This document shows, one piece after another, positions 8,851 to 15,325 of a stretch of 16,822 nucleotides of DNA. How positions within the stretch are numbered: the stretch's first letter is position 1; the number at the start of each line of letters is the position of its first letter. Both the position numbers and the translations under genes were made by a program. The stretch spans positions 1-16,822 of the forward strand of contig CAMBCD010000019.1 in assembly GCA_945863085.1 (NCBI GenBank), given 5' to 3'. The stretch is from Bordetella parapertussis. Its GTDB lineage: Bacteria; Pseudomonadota; Gammaproteobacteria; Burkholderiales; SG8-41. The notes under the pieces are model-generated. The model did not search any database. It had not been told where the DNA came from and saw nothing but the letters and a program-made list of their open reading frames with translations.

Positions 8851-9376
8851 CGCGTCCGAGCAGGGCGGTGCGCAGTTCCGGCGTCTGCGTGCGGGGGTCG
8901 AGCCAGATCGCGAAAAAACCGCGCGCAAACTCCGGCTCTTCGATCACGCCGAGATACGCGGTGGCCGAATAAAACAGCGCGCCGCGCTGCGGCACATGGA
9001 CGCCGATCAGCCGGCTGCCCGGCCCGACATCGGGGAACAGCCGCTTCATCGCAACGCCCCAGCGCGCGCGCGCCGTTTCGTCGCCGATGCCGAGACGGCG
9101 CAGTTCATCGACGCTGGTTTCCGCCAGTTGCGCACCGGTCACACGCCGCGCATAACGGATATCCAGTGCGTACGGCGCCTGCGCCTGCCAGCGGCCGTTC
9201 GGCGACCACAAGGCCGCGTCATAGACGTGGAAACCCCACCAGCGCAAGGTCCCCTGGCCAATCAGGCGGCAGGTCTGCAGCAGCTTGCAGGCAGCGGCCG
9301 GTAATTCCACCGGCGCTGCCGCAGCCGCGGGCGCCGCAAGCAACAACAGCAGGCTGAACACAGCGGGTTTAAGCAT
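8834..9376 (-). CDS. chalcone isomerase-like secreted protein
   Basis: A 180-aa protein with a Sec signal peptide (FSLLLLLAAPAAAAA) and the chalcone isomerase-like fold found in many bacterial secreted proteins: LIGQGTLRWWGFHVYDAALW, PYALDIRYARRVTGAQLAETSVDELRRLG and VHVPQRGALFYSATAYLGVIEEPEFARGFFAIWLDPRTQTPELRTALLG. Bacterial members usually lack demonstrated flavonoid chemistry and related proteins bind fatty acids, so I infer a periplasmic fatty-acid or lipid binding/isomerising role. The ATG at 9376 overlaps the stop of the CFA-like gene by eight bases. The C-terminus ends in the MFS start region. Confidence in the fold is good; the reaction is unknown. Confidence 0.87.
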   Translation of the reverse strand: MLKPAVFSLLLLLAAPAAAAAPVELPAAACKLLQTCRLIGQGTLRWWGFHVYDAALWSPNGRWQAQAPYALDIRYARRVTGAQLAETSVDELRRLGIGDETARARWGVAMKRLFPDVGPGSRLIGVHVPQRGALFYSATAYLGVIEEPEFARGFFAIWLDPRTQTPELRTALLGRDGPAE

Positions 9377-10580
9377 GCTGCAGCACCGCCTGCATCACAC
9401 CGGTAGCCCGCGCGCGGAAACCGGCCTCGCAGTACGCGAGATAAAAGCGCCAGGTGCGCATGAAACGGTCATCGAAGCCCTGCGCCTGCACCTGCACCGC
9501 CGCACTGTTGAAACGTTCATGCCAGTGGCGCAGCGTTTCCGCGTAATCGAGACCGAAGTCATGCATCTCGGCCACCGCCAGTCCCTGCGCCGCAGCCACC
9601 TCGCGAAACCGGCCGGGCGACGGCAACATGCCGCCGGGAAAAATGTATTGCTGGATAAAATCGGTGCCGCTGCGGTAGCGCTCGAATTTGGCGTCAGCGA
9701 TGGTGATCGACTGCACCACGGCGCGACCGCCCGGACGCAGGCGGTCGCGCAGCATCGCGAAATAACCCGGCCAGTAACTTTCGCCAACGGCCTCGAACAT
9801 TTCAATCGACACCACATGATCAAACTGTCCATCGAGGTCGCGGTAATCCAGCAGTTTCAGATCCACCCGGTCCTGCAGTCCCGCTGCGGCAATGCGCTGC
9901 TGCGCGTATTCAAGCTGTGCCGGTGAAATGGTGATGCCGGTGACGCGGCAGCCCGCGCGCGCCGCCTGTTCGGCAAATGCCCCCCAGCCGCAGCCGACTT
10001 CCAGGATGTGCTGTCCGGGGCGCGCTTCGAGAGCGCGCAGGATGCGCGCGTACTTCGCGGCCTGCGCCCCGGCCAGGCTGCGCGCGGCATCGCCCTCGAA
10101 CAGCGCCGCCGAATAGGTCATTGTCGGATCCAGCCACAACCGGTAAAAATCGTTGCCCAGGTCGTAGTGGGCGTGGATGTTCTTGCGGCTGCCACGGCGG
10201 GAATTAGGCCGCAGCCAGTGCCGCAACCGGTACGCCAGCGTCGCCCACCAGCGACCGTGGATCGCCTGTTCGATCGCCTGTTCGTTCAGTGCGCCGAGCA
10301 GCAGCAGTTGCATCAGGTCGGCGGAATCGGCCCGGCCGGCGATGTACGCCTCGGCCAGACCGATGTCGCCGCGGCTCAGCATGTCGCCGCAGACATTCCA
10401 GTCATGCAGCGTGAGCGTGGCTTGTGGTCCGGGATTTGTGCCGGAAAAAAATAATTTACGGCCGTCCGGGCAATGCAGTTCGATGCTGCCGCAATGCAAT
10501 TGCGACAACAAGCGGAACAACCAGCGCGCGGCCGCAGGTTCGGGGCGGGATTGGACGGAATTGGTCAGTACATTGTTCAT
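9369..10580 (-). CDS. CFA synthase-family SAM methyltransferase (UfaM-like candidate)
   Basis: A 403-aa member of the cyclopropane fatty acid synthase family, acting on unsaturated acyl chains of membrane phospholipid with SAM. Visible motifs: NIHAHYDLGNDFYRLWLDPTMTYSAALF (about 135-161), SAM site ILEVGCGWGAFAEQA (192-206), MFEAVGE with Glu263, YIFPGGMLPS and HDFGLDY. Compared with E. coli Cfa, Glu239 is kept (Glu263) but Cys139 is replaced by Ala158 and His266 by Gln290; both are bicarbonate-site residues needed for ring closure. This suggests a methyl-branching enzyme like UfaM (furan fatty acid pathway) or tuberculostearate-type methylases rather than a cyclopropanase. The ATG at 10580 overlaps the DUF1365 stop (ATGA). 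Fold certain, product inferred. Confidence 0.93.
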   Translation of the reverse strand: MNNVLTNSVQSRPEPAAARWLFRLLSQLHCGSIELHCPDGRKLFFSGTNPGPQATLTLHDWNVCGDMLSRGDIGLAEAYIAGRADSADLMQLLLLGALNEQAIEQAIHGRWWATLAYRLRHWLRPNSRRGSRKNIHAHYDLGNDFYRLWLDPTMTYSAALFEGDAARSLAGAQAAKYARILRALEARPGQHILEVGCGWGAFAEQAARAGCRVTGITISPAQLEYAQQRIAAAGLQDRVDLKLLDYRDLDGQFDHVVSIEMFEAVGESYWPGYFAMLRDRLRPGGRAVVQSITIADAKFERYRSGTDFIQQYIFPGGMLPSPGRFREVAAAQGLAVAEMHDFGLDYAETLRHWHERFNSAAVQVQAQGFDDRFMRTWRFYLAYCEAGFRARATGVMQAVLQHA

Positions 10581-11341
10581 CGGGTGATTTTCTCTGCCGG
10601 CGGCAGCGGTTTGGAATAAAAGGGCACGCGCTTCAGCCACAAGCGCAGCGCGTGGTAATGGATGCGCAGCATCACGCCCAGCGTCATCCAGGGATAACGG
10701 AAAAATGCCTGTGCCAGGGCCGCGGTGCGCAGCGGTGCTGCAACGCCGCCCACGCTGGTGAGCAGCCGTGCACCGCGGCCGTCGTCGTAATCAATGCGGA
10801 AACAGCAACGCGCACCGGCTTCGGTAAACCGGAAACGGTATTCGCCGGTGACCGGGAAAAACGGCGAGACGTGGAACACCTTGCGTGCCTTGAGCCAGTC
10901 GCCGGAGGTGATCGGCCGCGCGTCCGGATGGGCCACCAGATAATGGTGATGCTCACCGAAGGTGTTGCTGACGGCAGCGAGCACCGCACGCAGTGCACCG
11001 CTGCGGTCGTGGCACAGCCAGAAACTGACGGGGTTGAACACATAACCCAGCACGCGCGGAAACGCCTGCAGCCAGATCGCGCCGTCAGCACAATCCAGCC
11101 CGTTGCGGGAAAGCAGCTCGCGCAGCCACGGCTCCAGCGCGCCGCCGTCGCGGGGACCATGGTCGGCATCATGAAAACTGAACAGGTTCCAGCGGTTGCG
11201 CGACATCAGCAGCGGCCAGCGTTCCGGCGGCGCATCGACGCGCAGGCGCATGAAAAATACCCCGTGACGGAAAGCATGCACCGCAGGCGCGAGGCGGCGA
11301 TGCATGACCTCCCCGGTGTAAAAAAGTGCGGCCTTGTTCAT
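10577..11341 (-). CDS. DUF1365 family protein
   Basis: A 254-aa DUF1365 protein. Recognisable segments are ALFYTGEVMHRRLAPAVHAF at the N-terminus, RNRWNLFSFHDADHGPRDG, the WLQAFPRVLGYVFNPVSFWLCHD core, NTFGEHHHYLV, and KVFHVSPFFPVTGEYRFRF. The many conserved His, Phe and Tyr residues (for example GEHHHYL) are family features. No biochemical function is established; the gene is habitually found beside a FAD amine oxidase-like gene and a CFA-like methyltransferase, as here, so it is inferred to act on the same lipid product. ATG 11341 overlaps the oxidase stop by four bases (ATGA), and the gene's own stop overlaps the next start the same way. Confidence 0.93.
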   Translation of the reverse strand: MNKAALFYTGEVMHRRLAPAVHAFRHGVFFMRLRVDAPPERWPLLMSRNRWNLFSFHDADHGPRDGGALEPWLRELLSRNGLDCADGAIWLQAFPRVLGYVFNPVSFWLCHDRSGALRAVLAAVSNTFGEHHHYLVAHPDARPITSGDWLKARKVFHVSPFFPVTGEYRFRFTEAGARCCFRIDYDDGRGARLLTSVGGVAAPLRTAALAQAFFRYPWMTLGVMLRIHYHALRLWLKRVPFYSKPLPPAEKITR

Positions 11342-12660
11342 GCCGCGACCTTCAATGCCTGATCCTGCGTCAGCCACGGTGCAACAACGCCCAGGCCCGC
11401 AGCCACCGCCATGCCGGCCTTCAGCCCGTCTTCGTGAAAACCGTAACCGGCCCAGGCGCCGCAGAACCAGGTATTGCGCCGGCCCTGCAGCTGCGGCAAA
11501 CGCGCCTGCGCGGCAATACCGGCCTGGTCGAACACCGGATGGGCATAGGTATAACGATCGATGATGCTGGCGGGTCGCGGCTCCTCGCCCGGATTCAGCG
11601 TGACGATGACCGGCTGCCGGAATGGCAGTGGTTGCAGCTGGTTGATCAGGTAACTGACACCCACCGGCTGCGGCTGCGCCGCGCTGTCGTCCGCGTGATA
11701 ATTCCATGCCGACCATGCGGCACGCGACCGCGGCAGAAAACGCTCGTCGGTGTGCAGGATCACGCTGTTGTCCTGGTAAGGAATCGCGCCGAGCACCTCG
11801 CGTTCGGCCGCGTCGGCATCACCGAGCAGGCGCAAGGCCTGATCGCTGTGGCAGGCCAGCACCACGGCGTCAAACTGCTGTATATCGTCGCTGGCCAGCG
11901 TTAGCGTTGCACCGCGCGGCCCGCGTGACACGGCAGCCACAGGCGTGTTGACGCGCACCTCCCCGATCTCCGCTGCCAGTCGGTCCACATAGGTTCGCGC
12001 ACCGCCAATCACGGTTCGCCATTGCGGCCGGTCGCTGACCTGCAATAAACCGTGGTTGGCACAGAACGCAAAAAATGTCCGCGCCGGGTAATCCAGCATC
12101 GCCGCCGCCGGGCACGACCAGATCGCGCCGGCCATCGGCAACAGGTACCAGTCGCGGAAGGCGCGGCCGTAAGCCCCGGCGGCAAGGAATTCGCCGAGGG
12201 TCAGCAAGGCGCTGCCGCCGTTCTGCGCGATGGCGGTCGCCTCGCGGTTAAACCGCAGGATGTCGGACAACATGCCCCAGAACTTCGGCCGCAGCAGGTT
12301 GCGGCGCTGCGCGAACACGGCGGCCAGGTTGCTGCCCGCCCACTCGATGTTTTCGGCGGCAATACGCACCGAAAACGACATGTCGCTGGCGCAGGACGCA
12401 ATGCCCAGGTGGTTGAACAGCTCGATCAGATTGGGATAAGTGCGGTCATTGAACACCAGAAAACCGGTGTCGACCGGCGCGGTCACGCCGTCCAGCGTGA
12501 CCTCTACGGTATGCGTATGGCCGCCGAGATAGTCGTTGGCCTCGAATAGGGTCACGTGATGGGCGCGCGACAACAGCCAGGCAGCGGACAGCCCGGCAAT
12601 GCCGGCGCCGATCACGGCTATGCGCTGTCCTGCCGGCGGACACTGCTGTCCCCGCTTCAT
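11338..12660 (-). CDS. FAD-dependent amine oxidase-like oxidoreductase
   Basis: A 440-aa flavoprotein of the NAD(P)/FAD-binding amine oxidase/phytoene desaturase-like superfamily. The N-terminus has the dinucleotide-binding motif IAVIGAGIAGLSAAWLLSR and the acidic end LFEANDYLGGHTHT. Next come PVDTGFLVFNDRTYPNLIELFNHLGI, SFSVRIAAENIEWAG and the late FAD contact FCGAWAGYGFHEDGLKAGMAVA. This type sits first in CFA-like/DUF1365 clusters and may desaturate or oxidise the methylated acyl chain; the reaction here is inferred. I chose ATG 12660 because AGGG lies 7 bases upstream; the longer frame begins at GTG 12678 without a ribosome site. It is the first gene of the eight-gene operon, about 200 bases from and divergent to the photosensor-type regulator. 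Confidence 0.92.
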   Translation of the reverse strand: MKRGQQCPPAGQRIAVIGAGIAGLSAAWLLSRAHHVTLFEANDYLGGHTHTVEVTLDGVTAPVDTGFLVFNDRTYPNLIELFNHLGIASCASDMSFSVRIAAENIEWAGSNLAAVFAQRRNLLRPKFWGMLSDILRFNREATAIAQNGGSALLTLGEFLAAGAYGRAFRDWYLLPMAGAIWSCPAAAMLDYPARTFFAFCANHGLLQVSDRPQWRTVIGGARTYVDRLAAEIGEVRVNTPVAAVSRGPRGATLTLASDDIQQFDAVVLACHSDQALRLLGDADAAEREVLGAIPYQDNSVILHTDERFLPRSRAAWSAWNYHADDSAAQPQPVGVSYLINQLQPLPFRQPVIVTLNPGEEPRPASIIDRYTYAHPVFDQAGIAAQARLPQLQGRRNTWFCGAWAGYGFHEDGLKAGMAVAAGLGVVAPWLTQDQALKVAA

Positions 12661-12762
12661 GGTGATGCCCTGACGCACAGGCGCTGCAAAATAACGCTCA
12701 TTGGATGTCCATGACAGAAATGCCGGCTGATGGGCGCGCTGCCGGAATTCCCGGGCGGCGCG

Positions 12763-12791
12763 TTGACTTTGTCGAATCGTTGACCAATAAT
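12763..12791 (+). promoter_or_regulatory. sigma-70-like promoter of the CarH/LitR-type gene
   Basis: TTGACT (12763-12768), a 17-base spacer, and AATAAT (12786-12791): five of six consensus matches in both boxes. Transcription would start near 12798. Because the -10 box covers the in-frame ATG at 12790, that ATG cannot be the start for this transcript, which supports ATG 12868. Confidence 0.7.
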
Positions 12792-12802
12792 GTCTAGGTC
12801 AA
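12780..12802. promoter_or_regulatory. candidate operator in the divergent intergenic region
   Basis: Inverted repeat TTGACC (12780-12785) / GGTCAA (12797-12802) separated by 11 bases, covering the -10 box and start of the regulator promoter. CGTTGAC also occurs as a direct repeat at 12761-12767 and 12778-12784. The arrangement suits autorepression and joint control of the minus-strand operon. It is not the TGTACA-type motif I recall for pseudomonad LitR proteins, so assignment to this regulator is inference. Confidence 0.5.
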
Positions 12803-12867
12803 TGATGCCTATAACGGGCAAAAATTCCCATTTTCAGGCTATAAAAGCCACTTCTGTCCAAGACAAT

Positions 12868-13788
12868 ATGCAAACAGCCGCCGACCTGGCCGATGACGCC
12901 CTCTACAACATCGCCGCTGTAGAACGCGATACCGGCCTGTCCAAGGACACCCTCCGGGTATGGGAACGCCGTTACGGTTTTCCCGCACCGGTACGGGATC
13001 AGCACGACGAGCGTTTGTATTCGACAGGCCAGCTCGAAAAACTGCGCCTGCTGCGCCTGCTGATCGATTACGGCCACCGGCCGGGCAAGATCATCAACCA
13101 AAGCAATGTCGAACTCGCGCAGCTGATCGCGTCACGCGCACCTGAACAAGCACCACCGCCGGAAATCGCGGCTTTGCTCAATCTGTTGTTGAGCCATGAC
13201 ACCGACAGCTTCCGCAACGCACTGATGCAGGCCCTGATGAAACAGGGACTTTTGCGTTTCGTCACCGAAACCGTGGCTGCTCTCAACCACTGGATCGGCG
13301 AAGCCTGGCTTGCCGGCAGGATCGCCGTGTTCGACGAACACCTGTATTCGGAACACGTGCAGAACATTCTGCGCAACGCGATCATTGCCCAGCCGGGCCG
13401 CGGTTCAGCACCCCGGGTGCTGCTGACATCGCTGCCGGGCGAGAAACACCGCATCGGTCTGCTGATGGTGGAGGCCGTGCTGGTCGCCGAGGGCGGCGCC
13501 TGTGTCGCGCTCGGCACCGAAACACCGATCATCGACATCAAGAACGCGGTGCCGGCCTATCGGGCCGATGTGGTGGCGCTGTCCTTCAGCAGCGCCTTCA
13601 CCCAGAACGCTGCACTTGCCGGACTGTCCGAACTGCGTGCGCTGCTGCCCGAGGGCATCGAGGTGTGGGGCGGCGGCGGCGCGCTGGCGCGCGTACGCAA
13701 AGTGCCCGCAGGCACCCTGCTGCTGCGTTCATTCGACGATATGCGGTATGCACTGGAACGCTGGCGCGTCGAGCATGCGCAGCGCTGA
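12868..13788 (+). CDS. MerR-type regulator with cobalamin photosensor domain (CarH/LitR family)
   Basis: CarH/LitR proteins repress DNA in the dark as adenosylcobalamin-bound tetramers and release it when light breaks the Co-C bond. Domains in this 306-aa protein: MerR helix-turn-helix (about 12-80; YNIAAVERDTGLSKDTLRVW, ERRYGFPAP), a helical cap domain (about 95-175), and a Rossmann B12 domain (about 182-300). The cap has Trp147, nine residues, then Glu157-His158, the W-x9-EH signature that holds the adenosyl group. The B12 domain has Glu192-Lys-His194-Arg-Ile-Gly197, the ExHxxG motif with the axial-ligand histidine. The residue after the Trp is Leu, where Thermus CarH has His132, so the lit state may differ. 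ATG 12868 lies about 70 bases after the predicted transcription start; ATGs at 12802 and 12805 are too close to it. Light sensing is inferred from conserved residues. Confidence 0.93.
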   Translation: MQTAADLADDALYNIAAVERDTGLSKDTLRVWERRYGFPAPVRDQHDERLYSTGQLEKLRLLRLLIDYGHRPGKIINQSNVELAQLIASRAPEQAPPPEIAALLNLLLSHDTDSFRNALMQALMKQGLLRFVTETVAALNHWIGEAWLAGRIAVFDEHLYSEHVQNILRNAIIAQPGRGSAPRVLLTSLPGEKHRIGLLMVEAVLVAEGGACVALGTETPIIDIKNAVPAYRADVVALSFSSAFTQNAALAGLSELRALLPEGIEVWGGGGALARVRKVPAGTLLLRSFDDMRYALERWRVEHAQR

Positions 13789-13804
13789 CTGCGTGCCGCC
13801 GTGA

Positions 13805-13840
13805 CCGGCAACATTCCGGCAACAATTGCGTGACCATAAT
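13805..13840 (+). promoter_or_regulatory. tandem 11-bp direct repeat with a -10-like box upstream of the diiron gene
   Basis: CCGGCAACATT (13805-13815) is followed at once by CCGGCAACAAT (13816-13826), 10 of 11 identical. CATAAT (13835-13840) could be a -10 box, putting the repeat over its -35 region, which otherwise has no good hexamer. Thermus CarH also binds 11-bp direct repeats across a -35 region, though the bases here do not match its published pattern as I recall it. TGACC before ATAAT also resembles the regulator's own promoter. Confidence 0.4.
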
Positions 13841-13864
13841 ATGTCCCCCACTGCCCGCGAGGCC

Positions 13865-13870
13865 AAGGAG
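13865..13870 (+). promoter_or_regulatory. ribosome binding site deciding the start of the diiron gene
   Basis: AAGGAG, six bases before ATG 13877. It selects this start over the in-frame ATG 13841 and TTG 13826, which have no comparable site. Confidence 0.75.
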
Positions 13871-13876
13871 CCCCTG

Positions 13877-14740
13877 ATGCAGCCCAATACCGAGTTTGTC
13901 ACGACCAGCCACATGCTCTATCCGGAGATTTTCAAATCGCTGGAACGCATCCGCTGGAACATGGCCGACGATGTCCCCTGGGACAGTTTCGACGGTTCGC
14001 AACTGTCCGACGAGCAGGCGCTGACCATCAAGATGAATGCGATCACCGAATGGGCGGCGCTGCCGGCCACCGAAATGTTCCTGCGCGACAACCAGCACGA
14101 CAGCGATTTCTCTGCCTTCATGTCGGTGTGGTTCTACGAAGAGCAGAAACATTCGCTGGTGCTGATCGATTACCTGCGGCGTTTCCGCCCGGAATTTGCG
14201 CCGACCCCGGAGGAACTGCACGCGGTGCGTTTTGCCTTCGACCCGGCGCCGCCGCTGGAGACCCTGATGATGCATTTCTGCGGCGAGATCCGGCTCAACC
14301 ACTGGTACCGCTGCGCAATGCAATGGCATACCGAACCGGTGATCCGCCACATCTACAACCTGATCGCGCGCGACGAAGCGCGCCATGGCGGCGCCTACCT
14401 GCAGTACATGAAACGCGCACTGAACACCGTCGGCGAATCGGCACGTGCGGCCTTCGCCAAGGTCGGCGTGCTGATGGCCAGTTCCGGGCGCAGCGGCAAA
14501 CCGCTGCATCCGACCAGCCTGCACGTCAACAAAAGCCTGTTCCCCAACGACACCGTGCAGAGCAAACTCCCGGATCCGGCCTGGCTGGAGCGCTGGCTGG
14601 ATGAACAGATCCGTTTCGACCGCGACTGGGAGCAGAAAGTGGTCACGGTGATCCTGCACAATCTGTCGCTGCTGTTCGGGCAAAAATTCGAATCGGTGAA
14701 GGACCTGAACCGCTTCCGCAAGGCAAGCACCTTCACCTGA
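13877..14740 (+). CDS. ferritin-like diiron protein resembling acyl-ACP desaturase
   Basis: A 287-aa, mainly helical, soluble protein with a complete ferritin-like diiron ligand set: Glu58 (or Glu66), Glu89-Gln-Lys-His92 in [14 protein letters not shown], Glu137 in [10 protein letters not shown], and Glu167-Ala-Arg-His170 in [15 protein letters not shown]. The two ExxH motifs and their sequence context resemble the EENRH and DEKRH motifs of acyl-ACP desaturases, though the protein is shorter and overall identity cannot be judged by eye. Likely chemistry is O2-dependent desaturation or oxygenation; the substrate is unknown, and proximity to the lipid operon and photosensor suggests an acyl chain. 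It lies 88 bases behind the regulator on the same strand and may share read-through or its own promoter. An N-oxygenase or rubrerythrin-like peroxidase role cannot be excluded. Confidence 0.82.
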   Translation: MQPNTEFVTTSHMLYPEIFKSLERIRWNMADDVPWDSFDGSQLSDEQALTIKMNAITEWAALPATEMFLRDNQHDSDFSAFMSVWFYEEQKHSLVLIDYLRRFRPEFAPTPEELHAVRFAFDPAPPLETLMMHFCGEIRLNHWYRCAMQWHTEPVIRHIYNLIARDEARHGGAYLQYMKRALNTVGESARAAFAKVGVLMASSGRSGKPLHPTSLHVNKSLFPNDTVQSKLPDPAWLERWLDEQIRFDRDWEQKVVTVILHNLSLLFGQKFESVKDLNRFRKASTFT

Positions 14741-14765
14741 ACTCGGCGGCCCGCGCAGCGGCCGT

Positions 14766-14794
14766 TTGTCGCCGCCCGCGCGCCCGCGTAGACT
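14766..14794 (+). promoter_or_regulatory. putative hldC promoter
   Basis: TTGTCG (14766-14771), 17-base spacer, TAGACT (14789-14794); four of six matches in each box. Transcription would start around 14800-14802, nearly at the ATG (14803), and no ribosome binding site is visible. Confidence 0.35.
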
Positions 14795-14802
14795 GCGGCC
14801 TC

Positions 14803-15300
14803 ATGCACGACACTCCCGATTTCGAACGGCGCATCTGCGCCCCCGCCGACGCCGTCCCACGCGCCGCGCAACTTGCCCGGCCGCTGGTGTTCACCAACGG
14901 CGTGTTCGACATCCTGCACCGCGGCCACGTCAGCTACCTCGCCCAGGCACGCGCACTGGGTGCCAGCCTGATCGTCGCATTGAACAGCGATGCCTCCGCC
15001 AGACGCCTGGGCAAGGGCGACGACCGCCCGATCAACACGCTCGCCGACCGCGCGGCGGTGGTCGCCGCACTGGCCTGCGTGGACCTGGTCACCTGGTTCG
15101 ACGCCGACACGCCGCTGGAACTGATCCTCGCGCTCAAACCCGGCGTGCTGGTCAAGGGCGGCGACTGGAAAGAAGACGCCATTGTCGGCGCGCGCGAGGT
15201 GCGCAGTTGGGGAGGCACAGTGCATTCCATCGCCTTTGCCCACCAGCGTTCGACCACCGCATTACTGGCCAGGGTGCGCAGCGCCAGCCCCAATAAGTAA
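14803..15300 (+). CDS. hldC: D-glycero-beta-D-manno-heptose 1-phosphate adenylyltransferase
   Basis: Transfers AMP from ATP to heptose 1-phosphate, giving ADP-heptose for LPS core assembly; equivalent to the C-terminal domain of E. coli HldE (RfaE2). The 165-aa protein has the nucleotidyltransferase signature [16 protein letters not shown] with HRGH at residues 39-42, then [46 protein letters not shown] and [16 protein letters not shown], all typical of the family. Length fits the stand-alone form. The kinase half (HldA) and GmhB are not in the window. Placement beside a SPOR protein and coaX is, as I recall, conserved in betaproteobacteria, so hldC is probably core chromosome and not part of the lipid cassette. 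Its stop codon is embedded in a perfect 10-bp inverted repeat. Confidence 0.95.
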   Translation: MHDTPDFERRICAPADAVPRAAQLARPLVFTNGVFDILHRGHVSYLAQARALGASLIVALNSDASARRLGKGDDRPINTLADRAAVVAALACVDLVTWFDADTPLELILALKPGVLVKGGDWKEDAIVGAREVRSWGGTVHSIAFAHQRSTTALLARVRSASPNK

Positions 15301-15316
15301 GCACCCGCTTACTTAT
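15293..15316. repeat. AT-rich hairpin spanning the hldC stop codon
   Basis: ATAAGTAAGC (15293-15302), loop ACCC, GCTTACTTAT (15307-15316): a perfect 10-bp stem containing the TAA stop. Repeat copy B begins 10 bases further on. The U-rich tract in hldC mRNA comes about 14 bases after the stem, so it is a weak intrinsic terminator candidate. Confidence 0.5.
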
Positions 15317-15325
15317 AAATATTCG

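Noticed and set aside
7531..9357. 608-codon plus-strand open frame opposite the MFS and chalcone isomerase-like genes
   Set aside because: Extremely Arg/Gln/His-rich low-complexity translation, as expected of the complement of Ala/Leu-rich membrane protein codons. The minus-strand genes have clear families and signal peptides.
12706..12716. TGTCCATGACA palindrome upstream of the oxidase gene as an operator
   Set aside because: Only four-base arms with a three-base centre; too weak to separate from chance without conservation data.
12790..12867. Upstream ATGs for the CarH/LitR-type gene (12790, 12802, 12805)
   Set aside because: 12790 lies in the -10 box of the best promoter and the other two are within about 10 bases of its expected start; the conserved MerR domain begins only after 12868.
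12661..12867. Canonical pseudomonad LitR site (TGTACA-type pair)
   Set aside because: I looked for paired TGTACA/TATACA-like half-sites in the divergent spacer and found none; the TTGACC/GGTCAA palindrome is reported instead.
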